DNA of 64,000 nucleotides from Agapanthus africanus (taxonomy: Eukaryota; Streptophyta; Magnoliopsida; Asparagales; Amaryllidaceae). Made by a program: the position numbers and the translations under genes. The notes under the pieces were generated by a model. That model was not told the DNA's origin. It saw nothing but the letters and a program-made list of their open reading frames with translations, and searched no databases. The stretch covers positions 80,701,965 through 80,765,964 of the forward strand of contig JASDDO010000008.1 of NCBI GenBank assembly GCA_030015575.1, read 5' to 3'. Shown here piece after piece: positions 10,301-20,100 of the stretch; the stretch's first letter is position 1, and every line of letters begins with the position of its first letter.

Positions 10301-10306
10301 AATAAA
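10301..10306 (+). terminator. poly(A) signal of PMD gene, copy A
   Basis: AATAAA about 100 bp after the stop at 10198-10200, in a T-rich region with ttgta-type upstream elements. It fits the 3' end of a plant polymerase II transcript on the plus strand. Confidence 0.6.
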
Positions 10307-10439
10307 AGATACATTTTTCTTCTCAATGGTGTGTCCCCTTTTATTAAATGTATTCTGCGGACAGTCTATCTTGATCTCCTTGCAGGACAGCGATGGCTTA
10401 GGATTCAGGGTTAAGATCTGCTTCCTAAGACTTTTGCAT

Positions 10440-10625
10440 CTTATGAGCCACGAGGGTCTCATAAAGAGTTTTTCTCCCTACAGGTCGAGAGGATCCCATA
10501 GGTGTAAGTTCTTCTTAAGAATCGTGAGGATTCTTAAGCGGGTTTTCCTTTGAGAGTCGTAAGAATCTCACAAGAGAGTTTTTTCTTCCTCACATGTCGT
10601 GAGGACCTGCAAGTGTTGGATGTGG
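10440..10625. repeat. hairpins with GTGAG/GTAAG loop, block 1, copy A
   Basis: Consecutive inverted repeats whose centre is near tcGTGAGga or tcGTAAGga while the arms differ. The clearest has perfect 10-bp arms, cttaagaatc (10514-10523) and gattcttaag (10529-10538), around GTGAG. Another near 10441-10464 has 7-bp arms ttatgag/ctcataa. Others in the block pair less well. Confidence 0.75.
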
Positions 10626-10671
10626 TCACCCTTATCCGTGTTTCGCGGGGTCAGGGGCTGCTCCAGGTATC

Positions 10672-11020
10672 GTAGTTTAAAGACGTCGCGGTCAAGGTTA
10701 AGGACCTCATAGTCCGTGGATTTAGGGACTCCACAGTCCGTTGTTAGTTTTAAGACATCGCGGTCAAGGTTAAGGACCTCATAGTCCGTGGGTTTAGGGA
10801 CTCCACAGTCCGATGTTAGTTTTAAGACATCACGGTCAAGGTTAAGGACCTCATAGTCCGTGGATTTAGGGACTCCACAGTCCGATGTCATCACGGTCAA
10901 GGTTAAGGACCTCATAGTCCGTGGATTTAGGGACTCCACAGTCCGATGTTAGTTTTAAGACATCACGGTCAAGGTTAAGGACCTCATAGTCCGTGGATTT
11001 AGGGACTCCACAGTCCGATG
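10672..11020. repeat. 72-bp tandem repeat, about five copies, copy A
   Basis: Each unit contains taaggacctcatagtccg, tttagggactccacagtccg and ttttaagacatcacggtcaa, each a GGAC/GTCC-type inverted motif; one unit is shortened. The same motifs occur once in each LTR (about 2530-2600 in LTR1), so this array and the LTR share ancestry. Confidence 0.88.
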
Positions 11021-11221
11021 TTTGGTTGCAGGGACCCGTCACCTCTTTGAAGACGTTGAGGAATTACAACGCCAGGCATCAAAGGAGTGAAGAGATGTAC
11101 CCTTAAACCAAGGCAGAATTCGTAGGGAATCGGGGTGGTTGATCGTTAGTTTTAAGACATCACGGTCGAGGTTAAGGACATCATAGTCCGTGGATTTTAA
11201 GGACTCCACAGTCCGGTATTT

Positions 11222-12442
11222 GCTCTGGATGCTTCACACGGGTTCACTGCCGTGCTTGGCGAGGACCAGGCTCCGCTCTGGACGTTTTCCGCGGGGTCAA
11301 AGAGTGACGTTATCCGCGTTCCGCGTAACCAGGAATTTTGCACTAGATGCTTCACACGGGTTCACTGCCGTGCTCGGCGAGGACTAGGCTCCGCTCTGGA
11401 CGTTTTCCACGGGGTCAAAGAGTGACATTATCCGCGTTCCACGTGACCAGGAATTTTGCACTAGATGCTTCACACGGGTTCACTGCCGTGCTCGGCGAGG
11501 ACTAGGCTCCGCTCTGGACGTTTTCCACGGTGTCAAAGAGTGACTTATCCGCGTTCCACGTGACCAGGAATTTTGCACTAGATGCTTCACACGGGTTCAC
11601 TGCCGTGCTCGGCGAGGACTAGGCTCCGCTCTGGACGTTTTCCACGGGGTCAAAGAGTGACATTGTCCGCGTTCCACGTGACCAGGAATTTTGCACTAGA
11701 TGCTTCACACGGGTTCACTGCCGTGCTCGGCGAGGACTAGGCTCCGCTCTGGACGTTTTCCACGGGGTCAAAGAGTGACATTGTCCGCGTTCCACGTGAC
11801 CAGGAATTTTGCACTAGATGCTTCACACGGGTTCACTGCCGTGCTCGGCGAGGACTAGGCTCCGCTCTGGACGTTTTCCACGGGGTCAAAGAGTGACATT
11901 GTCCGCGTTCCACGTGACCAGGAATTTTGCACTAAATGCTTCACACGGGTTCACTGCCGTGCTCGGCGAGGACTAGGCTCCGCTCTGGATGCTTCACACG
12001 GGTTCACTGCCGTGCTCTGCGAGGACCAGGATCCGCTCTGGACGTTTTCCACGGGGTCAAAGAGTGACATTATCCGCGTTCCACGTGACCAGGAATTTTG
12101 CACTAGATGCTTCACACGGGTTCACTGCCGTGCTCGGCGAGGACTAGGCTCCGCTCTGGATGCTTCACACGGGTTCACTGCCGTGCTCTGCGAGGACCAG
12201 GATCCGCTCTGGACGTTTTCCACGGGGTCAAAGAGTGACATTATCCGCGTTCCACGTGACCAGGAATTTTGCACTAGATGCTTCACACGGGTTCACTGCC
12301 GTGCTCGGCGAGGACTAGGCTCCGCTCTGGATGCTTCACACGGGTTCACTGCCGTGCTCGGCAAGGACCAGGATCCGCTCTGGACGTTTTCCACGGGGTC
12401 AAAGAGTGACATTATCCGCGTTCCACGTAACCAGGAATTTTG
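11222..12442. repeat. 118-bp tandem array, copy A
   Basis: Full units start with gcttcacacgggttcactgc and repeat every 117-118 bp from 11231. Near the right end, 53-bp partial units alternate with full units (11938-11991, 12109-12162, 12280-12333), giving a 171-bp higher-order period. One diverged unit lies in every LTR (about 2595-2712 in LTR1). Plus-strand open frames across the array come from the repeat and are not genes. Confidence 0.93.
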
Positions 12443-12989
12443 CTGATTGTATCCGCATTTCACGGGACTGGTGTTTGGCTCTCAGTGGGAATACATCGTT
12501 GAATCATGGAACTGGGAGTTGCCGCTGTTCCGTTTCGCTTGATGTTGTGTCTGCTGCCATGAGACGAACGACGAGATGATCTCTAGGCTATCTGTGAACC
12601 GTCGAGATTTGGCTTCTCCTTGTGATGAAACCTGGGGAAGGAGTATGATCCCTTCTTTGTTTGCGCCCCTGGATTGTATACAGGGGTAGATGTAACATCA
12701 CCTATAGGGCGGGGATTTCACTGCTATTTTATTTCTTTTTCTGCGATGCTCTATCATTTCAGCTTTTATATCGCGAAGGTTGCGATTGCCCCATCATTTC
12801 GGCTATTTTGTAAGCATGTGTGGCTTGCTAGCTTTTTCGCTGCCAGCCTGGATTTTAGGCACCGTTTTCGGCATCAGCACCGCTACAACTGGAATGTTGC
12901 CAGGAGCGAATCATCATTTGCCTTTGTCGACGACGAACAAAGGTGGCTCGGCAAACAGGGTTAAGGGTCCTGTCGACCAAGGCTTTTGA
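12443..12989. other. spacer between array and hairpin block, copy A
   Basis: No convincing gene. The only notable points are two related sites reading gcccctggattgtatacagg and, at about 13190, gcccgtggattgtatacaag. Short open frames are present, but none resembles a known protein. Confidence 0.5.
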
Positions 12990-13472
12990 CTTCATGAGCC
13001 GTAAGGGTCTCACAAAGGTATTTCTCCCTACAAGTCGTGAGGATCTTGCAGGTGTACTTTCTCCTTAGGGATCGTGAGGATTCCTAAGTGTGTGCTCCTC
13101 TGTAAGTCGTAAGGATCCCACAAGAGGGCTTTCTCCTTATGGATCGAGAGGACCTACAAGGGTTGGACTTTGCTGGGGAAATGTTTATTCGCGCCCGTGG
13201 ATTGTATACAAGGGTCATTATTGAGTCCCTTGTAGGGCAATATCGAAGGTTGTGGAGGATTTGCTTAAGAACAGGTTTAGGTTTCTGTAACTTAAGACTT
13301 TCAAATCTTATGAGCCGTGAGGGTCCCATAAGAGAATTCTTCTTACGAGTCGTAAGGATCTCGCAAGTGCGTTTTCTCCTTAGGAATCGTGAGGATCCCT
13401 AAGTGTGTTGCTCCTTTGTGAGTCGTAAGGATCTCACGCAGGTGGTTTCTCCTTACAAGGTCGAGAGGACCC
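12990..13472. repeat. hairpins with GTGAG/GTAAG loop, block 2, copy A
   Basis: About ten further elements of the family seen at 10440-10625. Clear examples: cttagggatc-GTGAG-gattcctaag (13064-13088), which would pair throughout in RNA if G-U is allowed, and cttaggaatc-GTGAG-gatccctaag (13379-13403), with one mismatch. Others use a GAGAG or GTAAG loop with gtgag/ctcac or cttatg/cataag arms. Confidence 0.75.
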
Positions 13473-13633
13473 TATAAGTGTCTTTTAACGAGGTTGCGCC
13501 CTTTCGGGTTTTCACAAACACTCGCCGGTAGTCCTGCTGTTTTTACTCACGGAGCCCTTTCGGGTTTTCATCCGTGCCCATTTCGCTTATGGACATACCA
13601 TTTTTTTTTCAGCCTAAGGATGCTGCAGTAGTA

Positions 13634-13767
13634 GTTCAGGGACGTTTCGGTCCATCGTTAGTTTAAGGACGTTTCGGTCCGTCGTTAGTTTAAGGACGTT
13701 TCGGTCCGTCGTTAGTTTAAGGACGTTTCGGTCCGTCGTTAGTTTAAGGACGTTTCGGTCCGTTGTT
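13634..13767. repeat. 27-bp tandem repeat near end of pol, five copies, copy A
   Basis: Units of agtttaaggacgtttcggtc plus seven bases. Copy B has four units at 45003-45109. The unit is a relative of the 27-bp repeat in the LTRs (cgttt where those have cattg), again with GGAC-N6-GTCC. Confidence 0.9.
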
Positions 13768-13863
13768 ATGGGAAAGCCGGCTGTTGCTTGTAAAGTCTGA
13801 GCCTAGGAAGATAGCGAGCGGACATGGTCGTCGTCATCTATCATTGACTCAGGCTATGGCTCA

Positions 13864-15079
13864 TTAAGCATAGTATTTCTTTAAGAAGCGGCCGTTTATT
13901 GGTCTGAAAGGCCTTTCGCCGTGCATGTCCATGAGCAGATAGGCTCCGCCCTGGTAGACCTTGTCTATGATGTAAGGGCCTTCGTAGTTTGGCTCAAATT
14001 TTCCCCGCTTGGCACGATTGGGGATCATAGGTCTCTTGACTACTAGCACGAGTTCGCCTTGGTGGAATGTCCTCGGCCTAGTCAATCTTTCGTACGAGCG
14101 CGTCATCTTCGCTTTGTAGGCTTCTAGATGTTGTTGCGCTATGAGCCGGGTCTCGTCGAGGGCATCAAGCTCCTCAAGCCGAAGGTGAGCATTTTCTTCG
14201 TCCGTCAGCTCGTGGTGGACTGCCACTCGCAGAGAGGGTAACTCTATCTCGAGGGGGAGTACTGCTTCCGTCCCAAATACCAACGCGTACGGCGTTGCGT
14301 TCGTGGCCGTCTTGAACGTAGTTCGATAAGCCCAAAGGGCTTCTTGCAGCCTCTCGTGCCAGTCTCTCTTATCCTGGGAAACGGTCTTCTTTATGATCTT
14401 CGTCAAGGTCTTATTGAAGGCCTCGGCCAGCCCGTTCGCTCGTGGATTGTAAACTGAAGAATATCTCCAGTCTATGTTGTGCTGCTGCGCGAAGCGGCTA
14501 ATCTTATGGCTTCTGTAGGCTGGCCCGTTATCGGAGATAATCCGCCGTGGGGTTCCGAACCGATAGATGACGTGCGTCTTGAAGAAATGGAGGATATTCT
14601 CCGTCTTCACTTCCCTCAGTGGTATTGCTTCTGCCCATTTGGAGAAGTAATCCGTTGTCGCGAGGATAAAACGATGTCCCCGGGATGATGCTGGCTCGAT
14701 GGGGTCGACTATGTCAGTCCCCCACATTTCGAATGGCCAACTAGCCACCATTGGATGTAGTGGATTCGGATGTTGGTGGATAAAGTCTCCATGAATCTGG
14801 CACGAGTGGCATTGCTTCGCATACTCGAGGCAGTCCTGGATCATCGTGGGCCAGTAGTAACCCATCCGTTTAATTTTTAACTTCATCTTTGGGCCTGCTT
14901 GGTGAGAATCACAGAGTCCGTCGTGAACTTCTTGAACGACTCTTTCCGCTTCGTCAGGTCCTAAGCATCTCAGCCATAGAGAATCAAACGATCTCTTGTA
15001 TAGAGTATCGTTGACGAAGGCGAAAGATAGAGCTCGTTTCATGAGCTGATGCCTTGAGGATGTATCTTTGGGCATTTGG
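13864..15079 (-). pseudogene. gag-pol copy A, integrase part downstream of copia insertion
   Basis: C-terminal part of the split pol frame. It encodes the integrase zinc domain (H...H with CHSC, about 14950-14810), the catalytic core with D in GTDIVDP, D in ISDNG and E in NGLAEA in DD35E spacing, and a C-terminal region ending in FLKKYYA and a stop; there is no chromodomain. The frame continues that of 24818-32897 across the copia insert, which split the codons just after a His-Gln-Met that is intact in copy B. The first residues of the open frame right of 15079 are copia LTR and not part of this protein. Confidence 0.88.
15075..15079. repeat. target-site duplication of copia, left copy
   Basis: TTTGG directly before the copia LTR, repeated exactly at 24818-24822. 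Copy B has the unduplicated target site. Confidence 0.95.
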
Positions 15080-16961
15080 TGTAAGTCGATGTAGTACACC
15101 CCAGTACTTATGGGGAGGCGGAATTTACAAAAACTATCAAGTTTAAACAACGAACATCGACTAACCGCTTGAATCGAAGCTAAACACTAAAAAACCGTAT
15201 TCTAAAGTTTCATCTCACTAAAGAGATTAGGGATTATACCTAATGAACCAGTCCTTCTTCTTTACGTCCTCCTTTGTTCTCCTCGGCCTTCTCTAGGTAG
15301 TAGACGATCCACCCGAGAGCGAAACTCCAAGCTAAACCCCTAACTTGAGGTAACTAATCAACTTTGATTGCCAATCAAAGATGATAGGATGATAAAGAGT
15401 GAAGGTTATGGATTGTTTAGTCTAACTAATCCTTTGATCTCAACACATGAGGATTAAGGATTAGGGTTTGAAGATGAGAGCTTGAGGAGAGAGAATGTGT
15501 GATATGATAATGAGAGAAGAGAGAGAGTGTATCATAATATTATGAAGCATTCTTATTTTCAACAAATGAATAAAAGAAATGAATAAGCATGCTTCACAAA
15601 ATATCTTGTGATGATTCATTAACATGAGTCATTAAGCAATAAATGTGCATTAATGAAGTGAATGAATCACCACTATGACTCACTCTCTTTCCAAAACAAA
15701 CCTCCTTAGTCACATCTTCTAGAAGCTTCTCGAGTAATTACGAGAACGCCCCTCCGATCCGTAAAAATACGGAAAAACTTTAGACTGTATAAATCCAATA
15801 ACCGGATACCAGTAACTGGCTTAAACCAAAGCCGACTGGTAAAATCTGTCCGAAAGTCGTACGCGCGTAAACGCACGTATGCGTCCGAACCCTTTGTCGC
15901 AAAACCATGCAACCTCTATATCGTTTCGCCTGGAGTAGGAAACTCTCTGTGTGGGACTCTAGAGACTCGACTACTACGCTGGCAGTGGGTTTAACCACAG
16001 ACCGCAAGCGGCACTAGCTGTACGTAACGGTCCCCAGGTAGTTGTCGATAAGAAGGCCGATGAGTAAACCCATCCGAACTCCTACTGAGTCTGATGTGAC
16101 AATCTCCATACAGTCCGGTCCGTTCGTCCATGACTATCGCATATCGGGCCTAGGGGGGCGGCAAGCGTCAGTCCCCTAATAGCGGTATAAGTCATGTCAG
16201 AGTAAAGCCCATTACACCCTGAGAAACTGCTGGAACCTACCAGCAAATCTCGCTTGCCCTGGCCAGGGACTTTGCGTAATGGCTCTCTGACACAGCACGA
16301 TATCTACTCCCAATACCGGGAGGGACGAATCCTGTCTAACCGCCACTGCCTCCAAGTGCTCGGGACTGCACCCAACTGCTACCTGTTTGCACGACTCCAT
16401 AGAGCCGTGGTAGGGTAGCAATCTAAGAACAGTGGGACACACTCGAGGCGAAGTAGCAGTGTCAAGTCTGCGGACTACGCTGTACTCATGTCACCTGGGA
16501 ACTGTACACTGACGACTGGTATCAAACCAACCAACAGTTCCCTGTGAGTCCTGTCCGGTGTACCCGTAACCTAACGAGCACCTGTATACTATCTCCAGTA
16601 CGACGTACTGATGGCTGTGGGACAGACCATCTCCCCAACTGGGATGAGAAGCGTACACACTAGTCTACTCCGGAGTATCGATGCTCTGTCTCGATAATCC
16701 AACGACCAGGGACCTGAATAAGGATGTGCTTGTAGACTACCCAGCCCCCACTAGTGTGACTGCCATCACAACGCTGGTAGCCAAGCAAGATCCTAAGAGC
16801 TCTATCAATACGTACACTCACATATTAAGATAGAAAAACCAAGTAGCATACTACCATGTTTAGCAAGACTGTTATATACATGTGAATATCCCAAGCTTCC
16901 ATTAAGTAATATACAAGCTAGTATGATACAGTAATGGCCTTCTAGGGCATAAACACTAACA
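15080..16961 (-). repeat. copia 3' LTR (1882 bp)
   Basis: Bounded by the TTTGG duplication on the left and by a classic copia polypurine tract on the right. Its length equals that of the other LTR. Short minus-strand open frames in it also occur in the other copy and are not genes. Confidence 0.96.
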
Positions 16962-16975
16962 ATCTCCCACTTGCA
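16962..16975 (-). other. copia polypurine tract
   Basis: The minus strand reads gtgcaagtgggagatt and then TGTTAG at the LTR edge; AAGTGGGAGATT is the usual copia polypurine tract. Confidence 0.85.
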
Positions 16976-17145
16976 CTAGGGCCATGTACTGGCATATCGC
17001 AGACCAATGATCTCGAGTAGCCTCTCGAACTGAATCTGAGGAAGGGCCTTCGTGAATGGATCAGCAATGTTCTCTTCTGAAGCAACTCTCCGAACCTCGA
17101 TCTCCTGACGATCAATGATCTCCCTGATCAGGTGATACCGCCTCT
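16976..17145 (-). pseudogene. copia pol C-terminal tail in shifted frame
   Basis: Minus-strand frame encoding RRYHLIREI...EVRRVASEENIADPFTKAL, the normal C-terminal end of copia RNase H. The upstream polyprotein frame stops at 17128 a few codons after its KSRHI segment, so the two halves are separated by a small frameshift near 17140. Confidence 0.75.
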
Positions 17146-20100
17146 GATGTGTCTGGACTTCTGATGGGACCTTGGTTCCTTCGCTAAAGCTATAGCTCCG
17201 TTGTTGTCGCAATACAGAGGTATTGGATCAACTATGGTAGGAACCACCTGAAGTTCTGTTAGGAACTTCTTCATCCAGACTGCTTCTTTTGCGGCATCGC
17301 AAGCAGCTATATACTCCGCTTCCATCGTCGAGTCAGCAACGGTGTCCTGCTTGGAGCTCTTCCAGCACACCGCCCCTCCATTGAGGGTAAAGACATAACC
17401 CGACATGGACTTGGAATCGTCCTTATCACTCTGGAAGCCGGAATCAGCAAAGGCCTCCAACCTGAGGTCTTTTCCGCCGTAAACCAAGAACATCTCCTTA
17501 GTCCTCCTCAGGTACTTGAGAATGTTCTTTACTGCTATCCAGTGTTTCTCCCCTGGGTCTGACTGATACCGGCTTACCACGCTTAGTGCGTAAGCTACAT
17601 CTGGTCTGGTACACAACATCGCATACATTATAGAGCCTACCGCAGAAGCGTAGGGTATAATAGACATGCGTTCCCTTTCCAAATCAGTCTTGGGAGACAT
17701 CTCTTTGGAGAGGGTGATTCCGTGACAAGCCGGTAGATTACCGCGCTTAGAATCTTCCATACTGAATCTTTTCAGTACAGTGTCGATATACCTGGACTGC
17801 GAAAGTCCCAACATCCTCTTGGATCTATCACGATAGATCCGGATCCCCAGAATGTAAGAGGCATCACCCAGGTCTTTCATGGAGAACCTGTGTGACAAGA
17901 ATCCTTTGACAGATTGTAGCATAGGAATGTCATTTCCTATCAATAGAATGTCATCCACGTACAAGACGAGGAATACGACACTTCTGGCCACAACTTTACT
18001 ATATATGCACGGTTCATCTGGATTTTTGATAAAGTCATATTCTTTGACTGTCTCATCAAAACAGATGTTCCAACTCCGCGATGCCTGCTTTAGTCCATAA
18101 ATAGACTTAAGCAGCTTGCATACTTTCCCGCTGCTCCCACTCTGATTGAAACCCTCTGGCTGATCCATATAGACGCTCTCTTCTAAATTTCCATTCAGAA
18201 AAGCCGTCTTTACGTCCATCTGCCAGATTTCATAATCATGGAAGGCAGCAATAGCAAGAAGGACCCGAATGGATTTGAGCATAGCCACTGGAGAAAAAGT
18301 TTCGTCATAGTCCAAACCAGGTCTTTGACGAAAACCCTTTGCAACAAGTCTAGCCTTATAGGTTTCCACCTGTCCATCTACACCAATCTTTTTCTTGAAG
18401 ATCCATTTGCATCCTATGGGTTTTACCCCATCTGGAGCAAAGTCCAAAGTCCATACTTTGTTGGTGTACATGGACTCCATTTCGGTCCGCATTGCATCTA
18501 GCCATCGTACCGAGTCGCCGCTCTGGATGGCCTGCCTGAAGTCAGTAGGTTCATCATCATCTATGATGCAATCCTCTCTATCCCCATCTATGAGAAAACC
18601 GTAGTATCTCTCAGGCGGACGAGACGGCCTACTACTCCTGCGGAGGGGTGCGGGAATGTTCTGTTCTTCTTGAACCTCTGGTTCTACCAAACTTTCAGTA
18701 GCAGTTTGTGGTTCTGGAATTTCTTCCAGTTCTATTTCGCTCCCACTTATTTCCTTTTCTAAAAACTGATTTTCCAGAAAATGGGCATTACGAGAAACAA
18801 AAACCTTTTGTTCCTCTGCGTAATAGAAATAATATCCCTTGGAGTTCTTTGGATATCCCACAAACATACATTTTACTGATCGTGCCTCGAGCTTGTCCAC
18901 ATGCTGCTTTTTAACAAAAGCTGGACATCCCCAAATCTTCATATGCTGAAGATGGGGTTTCTTCCCAGTCCACATCTGATATGGAGTGGTAGGCACAGTC
19001 TTGGTAGGAGCTCTGTTCAGAAGATATGCCGCTGATTCAAGCGCATAACCCCAGAAAGATCGCGGTAACTCAGTATTACTCATCATGGATCGTACCATAT
19101 CCAATAGGGTTCGATTCCGTCTCTCCGATACACCGTTATGCTGTGGAGTGTATGGAGGAGTAAGCTGAGAGAGAATTCCTTTCTCTTTTAGGTAACCTAG
19201 GAACTCGGCACTCAAGTATTCTCCACCTCGATCAGATCTAAGTGTCTTTATACTTTTGCCGGTTTGGTTTTCTACTTCATTCTTATACTCTTGGAATTTC
19301 TCAAAAGCCTCGGATTTATGTTTCATCAGATAAATGAATCCGTATCTTGAGTAATCATCCGTGAAAGTAATGAAATAGGAATAACCACCTCTCGCATGTG
19401 TAGACATTGGACCGCATACATCGCTGTGTATGAGTCCTAAGAGCTCGCTCGCTCTTACTCCTTGTCCAGTGAATGGAGTCTTTGTCATCTTTCCTTTGAG
19501 ACAAGATTGACAAGTGTCATAAGTTTGATATTCGAACGTGTCCAAATATCCTTCTCTATGCAACTTAGTCAACCTTCTCTCATTGATGTGACCCAGTCTA
19601 CAATGCCATAAGAAAGCTTTATTTAAATCTGGAGACTTTCTTTTTAGTGTGTTCTGGACATTGAAAATTTGGAGTTGGTTTAACACATATATGCCGTTAT
19701 TTAGAGTACCGGACCCAATCAAACCATGATTAAGGTGGATGTTGACAACATCTCTTACAAACGTGAAATCATAACCTTTATTTGATAACAAGGAAACTGA
19801 TATGATATTACACGTTAAGCTGGGTACAAAATAACAGTTATGTAAAACCAAAATGTGTCCACTCGTCAATCCTAGGTGATAATCCCCGACGGACGCAGCT
19901 CCCACGCTAGCTCCGTTAGCAACCCTGAGGATCATATCACCTTCCTTCAGCACTCTACGGTTTCTCAGTGCCTGCAATGAATTGCAAATATGAGATCCTG
20001 ACCCGGTATCCAATACCCAGGAAGTAGAGTTGATCGACAGACAATTCTCAATTACTAACACACCTGAAGTCGAAGCCACAGCTTGCTTCGGTTCCTGGTT

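Noticed and set aside
11190..12579. Plus-strand open frames over the 118-bp array (and 42559-43948)
   Set aside because: Open only because the unit lacks stops in some frames; not conserved as one frame between copies A and B.
13864..15150. Separate integrase gene starting at 15150
   Set aside because: Its first codons are copia LTR; the real reading frame continues from pol on the other side of the insertion, as copy B shows.
15706..16442. Minus-strand frames in the copia LTR (also 23562-24298)
   Set aside because: Identical because the LTRs are identical; no protein family resemblance and no start context.
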